A stretch of 6,054 bases of DNA from Pseudomonadota bacterium (GCA_022568115.1 JADFFP010000082.1:1-6054), one strand, 5' to 3'. Counted from the first letter of the stretch, positions 1-6,054 are shown. Translations and numbers: made by a program. Notes: generated by a model from the letters alone, not told the origin.

Positions 1-333
1 GAACGCATCCCGGCCGGCGCGGCCATCGACATATCCGCGCGCGGTACCAAGAACCTGGTGCACATCAGTTTTGTCTATAAAAATTCCGAAATTCCATTGT
101 TTTTACGTGAACAGCTGCCCGGGGACAAAAAACCGGGGAAAAAACCAAAACCGGAAAAAACCAAAATCGGGCTCAGGCTCTCACTGGCGCGCAGCATTTT
201 AAAACTTCACGGCGGCGAGGTGGATTACGACCTCATACCCGACCGGGACAGCACCGTTAAATGTACCATTTCCCGGACCTTCTCCAAAAAAGTAACTGAG
301 GCGAAAACCGGGGAAACCCCGGCAACCAGATAA
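1..333 (+). CDS. Sensor histidine kinase-like protein, C-terminal fragment (5' end outside window)
   Basis: The frame is open from base 1 to a TAA at 331-333, giving 110 visible residues; the true start lies upstream. The clearest signature is GLRLSLARSILKLHGG (fragment residues 57-72), which matches the G2 box and following helix of HATPase_c domains (usually GLGLS-hA+-hhphHGG). It is followed by a strand ending in STVKCTI, where kinases have GTTVTCxLP. Kinases of this type autophosphorylate a histidine and pass the phosphate to a response regulator; the dimerisation/His region and N box would lie upstream. Oddities: where the G1 box DxGxGIP is expected, the sequence reads YKNSEIP (26-32), lacking the Asp and both Gly; the second G2 glycine is Arg; and the ATP lid is a Lys/Pro-rich stretch (43-55). 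ATP binding is therefore doubtful. The other frames do not restore a G1 box, so a simple frameshift is unlikely. The gene ends 17 bases before tsaE, probably in the same operon. A PAS-type sensor kinase beside tsaE is common in alphaproteobacteria. Confidence 0.75.
   Translation, partial: ERIPAGAAIDISARGTKNLVHISFVYKNSEIPLFLREQLPGDKKPGKKPKPEKTKIGLRLSLARSILKLHGGEVDYDLIPDRDSTVKCTISRTFSKKVTEAKTGETPATR
127..166 (+). repeat. A-rich short imperfect repeat in kinase ATP lid
   Basis: Three A6 tracts (127-132, 139-144, 155-160) and two A4 tracts (147-150, 163-166) alternate with CC or CCGG(GG) spacers. This gives an imperfect repeat of about 8-16 bases inside the reading frame. It encodes a low-complexity Lys/Pro stretch (KKPGKKPKPEKTK). 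The composition is unlike the GC-rich sequence around it. It looks like a slippage-driven expansion of a flexible loop; I see no regulatory role for it. Confidence 0.5.
308..322 (+). repeat. Perfect 6-bp inverted repeat with 3-base loop at kinase 3' end
   Basis: CCGGGG (308-313), loop AAA, CCCCGG (317-322) forms a perfect GC stem just before the kinase stop codon. No T tract follows, so it is not a convincing intrinsic terminator. A further CCCCGG at 335-340 could pair with the same left arm as an alternative and overlaps the first bases of the likely tsaE ribosome binding site (339-344). The structure is visible in sequence; any effect on tsaE translation is inference. Confidence 0.4.
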
Positions 334-338
334 TCCCC

Positions 339-344
339 GGAAAG
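339..344 (+). promoter_or_regulatory. Likely ribosome binding site of tsaE
   Basis: GGAAAG lies 6 bases before the ATG at 351 and favours that start over the in-frame ATG at 360. It is a moderate, not a consensus, Shine-Dalgarno match. Confidence 0.45.
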
Positions 345-350
345 CAGGCT

Positions 351-845
351 ATGGAGCAAATGTATTCCCGTATTTTTGAAAACGTCACCCGGGAAGAGCT
401 GGAAAGGCTGGCTCACCTGCTGGCACCGTTATCTACCAGGGGCGATTTTATTGCCCTGAAAGGGAAGCTGGGCTCTGGAAAAACCACTTTCGCCAGGGCT
501 TACATCCGGACCGCGCTGGGAGAGGCCAATCTGGATGTCCCCAGCCCCACTTATACCCTGATCCAGAATTATCCCGGCAAGGGCGGTTATCCGGAGATCC
601 TGCACGTCGACCTTTACCGCATCGAGCGGCCGGAGGAAATTCGCGAGCTGGGCCTCGAGGACGCAACGGACAGCATTGTTCTTTTGGAGTGGCCTGAGCG
701 TCTGGGGCAAGATTTGCCGAAAGAGACCCTGTTGGTATCGCTTGATTTCAGTTCTGGGGGCAAAACCAGAAACGCCACCCTGAACTTCGGGCCAGGATGG
801 CAAAGGCGGCTGAAAAATCTGCACCTGATCAGGACCGGCGGATAA
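351..845 (+). CDS. tsaE: tRNA t6A biosynthesis ATPase TsaE
   Basis: This 164-residue protein is close to the usual TsaE length of about 150-160. TsaE is the cytoplasmic ATPase that works with TsaB and TsaD to attach the threonylcarbamoyl group made by TsaC to A37 of ANN-decoding tRNAs; in bacteria it is generally essential. Visible motifs in order: N-terminal TREELERLAHLLAP helix; P-loop GKLGSGKTT (residues 38-46); SPTYTL (65-70), the family's switch-like motif; HVDLYR (85-90); the acidic LGLEDA stretch (100-105); and EWPERL (113-118), whose Trp is typical of the family. All are intact. ATG 351 is chosen because GGAAAG sits 6 bases upstream; an in-frame ATG at 360 is the alternative. It ends at TAA 843-845, 2 bases before amgK, so the two are probably co-translated. 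TsaE/phosphotransferase fusions are annotated in some alphaproteobacteria, but here the genes are separate and in different frames. Confidence 0.95.
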   Translation: MEQMYSRIFENVTREELERLAHLLAPLSTRGDFIALKGKLGSGKTTFARAYIRTALGEANLDVPSPTYTLIQNYPGKGGYPEILHVDLYRIERPEEIRELGLEDATDSIVLLEWPERLGQDLPKETLLVSLDFSSGGKTRNATLNFGPGWQRRLKNLHLIRTGG

Positions 846-847
846 TC

Positions 848-1864
848 ATGCGCGAGCAAATCATAAAAGAATTCCTCAAAAAATCGGGGCTGGGCAGCGC
901 CCGCAGCAACCCCCTTGCGGGAGACGCCTCGTTTCGCTCCTACCGGCGGTTGAGGCATCAGGACCAAACCCTGGTGTTGATGGATGCCCCGCCCGCCCTG
1001 GAGGATGTCCGCCCTTTTATGGCGATTGCCGGATACCTGAACGGTTTGGGATTAAGCGCGCCGAAAATCCTGGCCCGGGACACCGCCCGGGGTCTGCTGG
1101 TGCTGGAGGACTTCGGGGATGATAAGTTCAGCGACGTCCTGAACCGGGATCCGGGCATGACCCGGGCCCTTTATCAAGCCGCCCTGGAGGTGCTGATACA
1201 CCTGCACCGGACCCGGCCCCCGGATGCGCTTCCGCTTGAAGGCGAAGCCAACATCCCGCTGCCGGAATATAATGAGGCGCTGTTGTTTGAAGAGCTGTTT
1301 TTATTCTGCGACTGGTATTTGCCGGCCCTCAAGGGCCGCCAGGAGGCTTCCTGGAGGAAAGACCTGGAAGGACTGTTCGCTCCCCTGTTCGAGCGCCTGA
1401 AAGGATCCCCCGAATGTCTGACCCTCAGGGACTATCACGCCGATAACCTGATGTGGCTGCCGGAGCGGGAAGGGGTCGAGAGGGTCGGCCTGCTGGATTT
1501 CCAGGATGCGGTCCGGGGCCATCCCGCCTATGACCTGGTTTCGCTTTTGCAGGATTGCCGCAGACCGTATGATGCCGCCCTGGAGCGGGACATGATCACC
1601 CGCTACCTGGAAAGATCGGCAAAAGCGGGGCGGCCCTGCGACCATGAGGCTTTCCTGGTCGCTTATGAAATCCTTGGCGCCCAGCGCAACATGAAAATCA
1701 TTGGAATTTTTACCCGGCTGTGGAAACGGGACAGCAAGGCCGCTTACCCGAAAATGATTCCCCGCGTCTGGTCTTTGCTGGACAAAAACCTGGACCATCC
1801 TTTGCTGGCCGGGGTCCGGGAGTGGATCGGCCGGGTGGCCGCGAAAGACCGGCGCGGGTTATGA
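848..1864 (+). CDS. amgK: AmgK-type anomeric N-acetylmuramate/N-acetylglucosamine kinase (APH-fold phosphotransferase)
   Basis: This 338-residue protein has the aminoglycoside-phosphotransferase fold. AmgK phosphorylates MurNAc (and GlcNAc) at C1, the step before MurU in peptidoglycan recycling. Visible features: N-terminal PLAGDASFRSYRRL (22-35), typical of this subfamily's glycine-rich loop; hinge-like LLVLEDFGDD (83-92); catalytic loop LRDYHADNLMWL (193-204) with predicted base D195 and N200; metal-binding GLLDFQDA (214-221) with D217; then GHPAYDLVSLLQD (224-236). The His usual before the Arg-Asp pair is Leu here. ATG 848 is preferred. An in-frame ATG at 797 would add 17 polar residues (MAKAAEKSAPDQDRRII) and overlap tsaE by 49 bases, and family similarity starts only after residue 1 of the shorter form. 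The TGA overlaps the murU ATG. The neighbouring nucleotidyltransferase strongly supports AmgK over a generic antibiotic kinase; substrate is inferred, not shown. Confidence 0.82.
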   Translation: MREQIIKEFLKKSGLGSARSNPLAGDASFRSYRRLRHQDQTLVLMDAPPALEDVRPFMAIAGYLNGLGLSAPKILARDTARGLLVLEDFGDDKFSDVLNRDPGMTRALYQAALEVLIHLHRTRPPDALPLEGEANIPLPEYNEALLFEELFLFCDWYLPALKGRQEASWRKDLEGLFAPLFERLKGSPECLTLRDYHADNLMWLPEREGVERVGLLDFQDAVRGHPAYDLVSLLQDCRRPYDAALERDMITRYLERSAKAGRPCDHEAFLVAYEILGAQRNMKIIGIFTRLWKRDSKAAYPKMIPRVWSLLDKNLDHPLLAGVREWIGRVAAKDRRGL

Positions 1865-2574
1865 CCAGGCCGGGGACAGCAATGATCCTGGCGGCGGGCC
1901 TTGGCCTGCGTTCACGCCCGCTGACCAATGACCGGCCAAAAGCAATGATCACCGTCGCGGGCAAGCCGTTGATCGGTCATTTGCTGGACAGGCTGGGTGA
2001 CGCCGGGGTGGCAAAAATCGTCGTCAATCTCCATTACAAGCCGGAACCCCTGGTCAATTACCTGAAGGGCCACCGGCTGGCCGGAAAAATCATTTTTTCC
2101 GATGAGCGGGAGAAAATTCTGGAAACCGGCGGCGGGGTAAAAGCCGCGCTGGGCCATTTTTCAGGGGATCCTTTTTTTGTCGCCAATTGCGATGCTTTTT
2201 TCCCCGATTCCGAAGAGAACCCGTTCCTGACCCTCAGGCAAGCCTGGGGAAGTGAGGAAATGGCCGCCCTGCTGCTGCTCAAGGCAAAAGAGCAGGCTAT
2301 CGGCTATGACGACCGCGGAGACTTCTTCCGGCAATCCGGCGGCCGGTTGCGCCGCCGCGGGGAAGCCGATCAAGCCCCATACATCTTTACCGGGGTCCAG
2401 ATCCTGACCCAAAAGTTGTTTGAGGACCTGGGCGATGCGGTTTTTTCCCTCAATAAAATCTACGACCGGGCACTGTCACAAGAGGCCCTGTTCGGGACGC
2501 CTTACGAAAGGGCCTGGCTGCATATGGGAACCCCGGAGATGGTGGAACAAGCGGAGGGTTTTCACCGCCAATGA
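1861..2574 (+). CDS. murU: MurU-type N-acetylmuramate-1-phosphate uridylyltransferase (NTP_transferase family)
   Basis: This 237-residue protein is the usual size for MurU, a sugar-1-phosphate nucleotidyltransferase that makes UDP-MurNAc from MurNAc-1-P and UTP. Motifs: MILAAGLGLRSRPLT (8-22), the nucleotide-binding loop GxGxR, with Ser replacing the usual Met before Arg-Pro; DRPKAM (24-29) with the conserved Lys; VAGKPLIGHLLDRL (32-45); ETGGGVKAAL (88-97), the base/sugar-binding signature; NCD (109-111), whose Asp fits the metal ligand of the usual NxD; FTGVQIL (176-182); and WLHMGTPE (219-226), where many family members have Trp-x-Asp-x-Gly-Thr. ATG 1861 is chosen because it forms an ATGA overlap with the amgK stop and leaves seven residues before the MILAAG strand. 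The ATG at 1882 would begin directly at that strand, and starts further upstream lie inside amgK. Pairing with AmgK implies UDP-MurNAc salvage; by sequence alone, another sugar-1-P nucleotidyltransferase remains possible. Confidence 0.82.
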   Translation: MTRPGTAMILAAGLGLRSRPLTNDRPKAMITVAGKPLIGHLLDRLGDAGVAKIVVNLHYKPEPLVNYLKGHRLAGKIIFSDEREKILETGGGVKAALGHFSGDPFFVANCDAFFPDSEENPFLTLRQAWGSEEMAALLLLKAKEQAIGYDDRGDFFRQSGGRLRRRGEADQAPYIFTGVQILTQKLFEDLGDAVFSLNKIYDRALSQEALFGTPYERAWLHMGTPEMVEQAEGFHRQ

Positions 2575-5500
2575 CCGCCCTGTTCAAAAAGGGAAGCAAT
2601 GTTTTTACCGTCCCCGCCGGGACGCCGTTTATTCCTGCGTTGCTGGACGGGTTGGAATACCTTCAAAACGACCAGAATATAGAAATTGAAGATATTACAG
2701 TTTTTTTTCCCAACCAGCGCGCGATCCAAACTTTCAAACGGCATATTCTTGACCGCAACAAAGGCCGCGCCACACTGTTGCCTACCTTAAAAGCCCTGCG
2801 TGACCTGGATGAGGAGGACCTGACCTTCGCCAGCTTGGTCCATCTGGAAGAAGACCTTAATCTCAGACCGGCGATAAAAGATCTAAGGCGGCGTTTTCTG
2901 TTGCAGGAGGAATTAAAAAACCTCCCCGGGATAGCCAGCCTCGGCCCCCTTTCCACCCAGCAGCGCCTGCTGCTGGCGGGAGAGCTGGCGAAACTGCTGG
3001 ACCAGATGCAAAACCAGGGAACAGATTTCCAGGACCTTGAAAACCTGGAGATGGAAAAGGAGCTGGCGGAACATTGGCAGGGGGTTCTGGCCTTCCTCGG
3101 CGCCATTACCAGAAAATGGCCTGAAGTTCTGGAGCAAAAAGGCCTGATAGACCCGGTCCAGCGGCGCACCGTGCTGATCGAAAAACTGGTTGAGACCTGG
3201 AAAAAAAGCCCGCCCGAAGGCCCGGTGATTGCCGCCGGCAGCACCGGGTCGGTGCCGATTGTCCGGCGGCTGTTGAAAGCCATATCGAGGCTGCCCCGGG
3301 GGGCGGTGATTTTTCCCGGCTTTGACCGGAAAATGGAGCTGGAGGCATGGCAGGCCCTGGATGAAACCCATCCCCAGTTTATGATGAAGCAAACCTTGGC
3401 GGAATTTAACCTTCCCCGCGCAAAAGTCAGGATCTGGCCGTTTCCGGAAAAGAATGACGCCAGCCCCTTAAAGGCACGGCTGGATTTCATGCGCGAGGCA
3501 ATGCTGCCCGCCGTCACGACCGGGCGCTGGCACCTGACAACAGTCAACCCGAAAAAATTAAAAAATATCATCCGGGGACTGGACATCATCGATTGCCCGA
3601 CCCCGCGGGAAGAAGCCGGGGTGATCGCCCTGGTCATGCGCCATGCCCTGGAGGACAAGGACAAAAGAGCGGCGCTGGTCACCCCTGACCGGGCGCTGGC
3701 CAGACGGGTAAAGGCGGAACTGAGGCGCTGGGATATCGAGGTCGATGACAGCGCCGGAACCCCGCTGCTGCTGACCCCGCCGGGAACCTTTTTTTCGCTT
3801 TGCCTGAATATGGTGGCGGAAAAATTCGCGCCGGTGTCAACCCTGGCGCTTTTAAAGCATCCGCTGATGCACTTTGGCAGTTCGCGCGAAGGCTTGCTGA
3901 TGATTGCCCGGGCACTGGACCGGAAACCCTTGCGCGGAACCAGGCCGGCGTCCGGCATAAGGGGTCTGATGAAAGCGGTTGAGGCGGAAAAAAACCTTCC
4001 CAATAAAACCGGGCTGAAGGCCTTTCTTAAAGCCTTGCGAAAAACCACCGGCCAGCTGGACGCCCTGGCGCACGGGAAAAAAGTCTCCTTTGCCAGCCTG
4101 CTCAACGCCCATATCCAGATGGCGATTGACCTCTCCAGCGATAATCAGGGCGAGGTAACGTTGTGGCGCGGCGAAAGGGGCCGCCAGTTTGCGGACTTTT
4201 TATCCGAATTGCAGGGCCAGGCAGGCGCCCTTGGCGAGGTTGCGGGCAGTGAATATCCAGCCTTGATTGAAGCGCTGTTGCAGGAAAAAGTGGTGAAACC
4301 CCATTTGCAAACCCACCCCCGGCTGGCCATCCTGGGCACCCTGGAAGCGCGCCTGCAAAGCCCTGACCTGGTCATTCTGGGCGGGCTCAACGAAGGTTGT
4401 TGGCCGCCGGAGCCGGCCGCCGACCCATGGATGAGCCGTGAAATGAGAAAGCAAATCGGCCTACCCACGCCAGACCAGCGGGTCGGGCAATCGGCGCATG
4501 ATTTTTACATGGCGTTTGGCGCCCGGGAAGTGGTCCTGACGCGGGCGGGAAAAATTGCTGGCAGCCCGGCCACCGCCAGCCGATGGCTGCAACGCATGAC
4601 CGCGCTGCTGGGCCAGCCGGAGCTGGCGCGGGGAAGCAAGACCTGGCTTTCCCTGTACTTCTCGCTGGACCTTTCAGAGACCCAGATAGAGATTGAACCA
4701 CCCCGGCCAAAACCGAGCCTCGGCTTAAGGCCGCGCAAGTTGTCGGTGACCAATATCGAGCTTTTAATGCGCGACCCCTATGCGGTTTTCGCCAAGCACA
4801 TTCTAGGACTGAAACCCCTGGATGACCTGGAAGCCGACCCCAGCGCCGCCGACAAGGGTATTATCCTGCACGAAATATTCGATACCTTTGTGAAAGAAGT
4901 CCCGGCCCCTCTACCCGATGACGCCCTGGATCAATTGCTGGAAACCGGTCGAAAAGCATTTGAAAACATTGCCAAAGCCCGGCCAATGGTCAAGGTATTC
5001 TGGTGGCCCCGGTTCAAGCAGGTCGCCGCGGCCTTCATCGAGGAACAGCAAAAGCGCCAGGCTACCGATACCATATTGGCGGCCGAGGTTCGGGGGACAT
5101 GGCTGGTGGAAAACACCTCCCGCCCCTTCACGGTGACAGCCACGGCGGACCGCATTGACAAGCGGGAAAGCGACGGAGGAGCGGTGATTATCGATTACAA
5201 AACCGGTATTACATACAAGACTGTGGAAGAGGTGGTGAGCGGGCGAAAACCGCAACTGGCGCTGGAAGGGGTGATGGCCGGGGCCGGAGCGTTTGAAGGC
5301 ATCCCGCCGATCCCCATCACGGCCCTGGAATACTGGAAAATGGGCGCTGCCTCCGAGCCACTCAAGATTGGTTTTCCCAATGTGGATGTCGCTGCAACAA
5401 TCGAAGAGGCCCGGGCCGGGATCGGCGCGTTGGTGAATTATTTCGATCAAAAAGAGACGCCATATCTGGCCACCCCGGACCCGGACTTCTCCTCTTACGG

Positions 5501-5576
5501 CGAGTACGACCTGCTGGCCCGGACCGCGGAATGGCAAAACCGCCTGAAAGACAGCCGCAAAGGGGTCAAGAGATGA
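2571..5576 (+). CDS. addB: Double-strand break repair nuclease subunit AddB (alphaproteobacterial type)
   Basis: This 1001-residue protein matches the length of alphaproteobacterial AddB. With AddA it forms the helicase-nuclease that resects double-strand ends and prepares 3' tails for RecA. The N-terminus NVFTVPAGTPFI (10-21) is the position of the helicase P-loop but lacks GKT, so this half should not be an ATPase. The middle carries the hallmark ILGGLNEGCWPP (602-613), then DPWMSREMRKQIGLPTP (618-634) and AHDF (642-645). The C-terminal PD-(D/E)XK nuclease begins near LSVTNIELLMRDPYAVFAK (724-742). It has GIILHEIF (His767), ADRID (D860, D863), IIDYKTG (D875, K877) and PQL (Q895), so the nuclease looks intact. 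There is no cysteine from His767 to the end, so the CxxC-type iron-sulfur ligands of Bacillus AddB are absent. The start ATGA overlaps the murU stop; GGAGGG at 2553-2558 lies 12 bases upstream, rather far, suggesting coupled initiation. The TGA overlaps the addA start. Confidence 0.96.
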   Translation: MTALFKKGSNVFTVPAGTPFIPALLDGLEYLQNDQNIEIEDITVFFPNQRAIQTFKRHILDRNKGRATLLPTLKALRDLDEEDLTFASLVHLEEDLNLRPAIKDLRRRFLLQEELKNLPGIASLGPLSTQQRLLLAGELAKLLDQMQNQGTDFQDLENLEMEKELAEHWQGVLAFLGAITRKWPEVLEQKGLIDPVQRRTVLIEKLVETWKKSPPEGPVIAAGSTGSVPIVRRLLKAISRLPRGAVIFPGFDRKMELEAWQALDETHPQFMMKQTLAEFNLPRAKVRIWPFPEKNDASPLKARLDFMREAMLPAVTTGRWHLTTVNPKKLKNIIRGLDIIDCPTPREEAGVIALVMRHALEDKDKRAALVTPDRALARRVKAELRRWDIEVDDSAGTPLLLTPPGTFFSLCLNMVAEKFAPVSTLALLKHPLMHFGSSREGLLMIARALDRKPLRGTRPASGIRGLMKAVEAEKNLPNKTGLKAFLKALRKTTGQLDALAHGKKVSFASLLNAHIQMAIDLSSDNQGEVTLWRGERGRQFADFLSELQGQAGALGEVAGSEYPALIEALLQEKVVKPHLQTHPRLAILGTLEARLQSPDLVILGGLNEGCWPPEPAADPWMSREMRKQIGLPTPDQRVGQSAHDFYMAFGAREVVLTRAGKIAGSPATASRWLQRMTALLGQPELARGSKTWLSLYFSLDLSETQIEIEPPRPKPSLGLRPRKLSVTNIELLMRDPYAVFAKHILGLKPLDDLEADPSAADKGIILHEIFDTFVKEVPAPLPDDALDQLLETGRKAFENIAKARPMVKVFWWPRFKQVAAAFIEEQQKRQATDTILAAEVRGTWLVENTSRPFTVTATADRIDKRESDGGAVIIDYKTGITYKTVEEVVSGRKPQLALEGVMAGAGAFEGIPPIPITALEYWKMGAASEPLKIGFPNVDVAATIEEARAGIGALVNYFDQKETPYLATPDPDFSSYGEYDLLARTAEWQNRLKDSRKGVKR
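5561..5565 (+). promoter_or_regulatory. Ribosome binding site of addA
   Basis: AGGGG lies inside the addB 3' end, 7 bases before the addA ATG at 5573. This good spacing fixes the start and suggests coupled but independently capable initiation. Confidence 0.6.
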
Positions 5577-6054
5577 GCTTTGGGCTTACCAAAGACCAGA
5601 TATTCGCCGCCCGGCCGGACCTCAATGTCTGGGTCGAGGCCTCGGCCGGAACCGGAAAGACCCATGTCCTGACCGCCCGGGTGCTGCGCATGATGGTCCG
5701 GGGCACCCCGCCCGGCCATATCCTTGGCCTGACCTACACCAAGGCGGCAGCGGCCGAGATGGCCGCCAGGGTCTATAAAATCCTTGGCCGATGGGCGATG
5801 ATCCGGGAAACCGAGCTGGCCGCCGAGATTTTCAAATCCACCGGAGAAAAGGCGTCGGATCAAGCCCTGCAACGCGCCCGTACCCTGTTCGCCACGGTGC
5901 TGGACATCCCCGGGGGCCTGAAAATCCAGACCATCCATTCCTTTTGCCAGTCGCTTTTGAAGCGCTTTCCGCTGGAGGCGGGCCTGCCGCCCCACTTTGC
6001 CGTGATGGAAGAGCGAACCTCGGGGGAATACCTGAAACAGGCCATGGATGAGGT
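5573..6054 (+). CDS. addA: Double-strand break repair helicase AddA, N-terminal part (3' end outside window)
   Basis: The frame is open from ATG 5573 to the window edge, giving 160 complete codons of a protein that is usually about 1100-1200 residues. AddA is a UvrD/SF1A helicase with a C-terminal nuclease and is the motor of AddAB. Visible N-terminal helicase motifs in order: TKDQIFAA (6-13) with the Q-motif Gln9; VEASAGTGKTHVLTARVLRM (21-40), with an intact Walker A ASAGTGKT at 23-30; LGLTYTKAAAAEMAARV (51-67), motif Ia; and LKIQTIHSFCQSLLKRFPLE (116-135), motif Ib of the RecB/AddA type. The ATG shares ATGA with the addB stop and has AGGGG 7 bases upstream. The helicase motifs II-VI and the nuclease domain lie downstream and cannot be assessed. 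Nothing in the visible part departs from the family. Confidence 0.96.
   Translation, partial: MSFGLTKDQIFAARPDLNVWVEASAGTGKTHVLTARVLRMMVRGTPPGHILGLTYTKAAAAEMAARVYKILGRWAMIRETELAAEIFKSTGEKASDQALQRARTLFATVLDIPGGLKIQTIHSFCQSLLKRFPLEAGLPPHFAVMEERTSGEYLKQAMDE

Noticed and set aside
58..333. A separate small 91-residue protein starting at GTG 58
   Set aside because: The frame continues open to base 1 with kinase-like sequence, so the fragment is the end of a longer protein.
308..334. Intrinsic terminator after the kinase gene
   Set aside because: The 6-bp GC stem is not followed by a T tract, and it lies before the stop codon, so termination there is not supported.
797..847. N-terminal extension of amgK
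   Set aside because: It would overlap tsaE by 49 bases and adds only a short polar stretch outside the conserved domain; kept only as an alternative.
1720..1860. N-terminal extension of murU
   Set aside because: The added 47 residues lie out of frame inside amgK, are Gly/Pro/Arg-rich with no family similarity, and the ATGA overlap gives a better start at 1861.
2663..4105. Antisense open frame of 480 codons within addB
   Set aside because: It is a Ser/Arg-rich shadow of the addB coding frame caused by codon bias, with no recognisable domain and lying opposite a clearly conserved gene.
4911..5537. Antisense open frame of 208 codons over the addB nuclease domain
   Set aside because: It mirrors a strongly conserved coding region and shows no motif of its own.
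5495..5995. Antisense open frame of 166 codons over the addB/addA junction
   Set aside because: The plus strand here encodes unmistakable AddA helicase motifs; the antisense translation is low-information.

Overview
The window carries six tightly packed genes, all on the plus strand, with no intergenic gap longer than 17 bases. The gene content and order (sensor kinase, tsaE, sugar kinase, nucleotidyltransferase, addB, addA), the alphaproteobacterial style of AddB, and the use of AddAB rather than RecBCD all point to an alphaproteobacterium of moderate GC content. Genus cannot be told from this sequence.

Layout: 1-333 is the 3' end of a gene whose product ends in a histidine-kinase-like ATPase domain (HATPase_c) with eroded ATP-binding motifs. 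351-845 is tsaE, the ATPase of tRNA t6A modification. 848-1864 is an AmgK-type anomeric sugar kinase and 1861-2574 is a MurU-type nucleotidyltransferase. Together these two are expected to turn recycled MurNAc into UDP-MurNAc, bypassing de novo synthesis and hence the fosfomycin target. 2571-5576 is addB and 5573 to the window end is the start of addA. These encode the two subunits of the AddAB helicase-nuclease that processes double-strand breaks for RecA.

The last four genes are chained by three identical 4-base ATGA stop/start overlaps, and tsaE and amgK are separated by 2 bases. The set is therefore very probably one transcript with translational coupling. Its functions (tRNA modification, cell-wall recycling, recombination repair) are not one pathway; this is a housekeeping cluster, not a mobile or defence island. 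I see no tRNA, rRNA, CRISPR, insertion sequence or convincing terminator.

Nothing here looks like a wholly undescribed system. The most unusual points are the degenerate ATP site of the upstream kinase, with an A-rich lysine/proline lid insertion, and a small set of GC repeats at the kinase-tsaE junction that could form alternative hairpins. Family-level departures from textbook motifs in AmgK, MurU and AddB are also noted.
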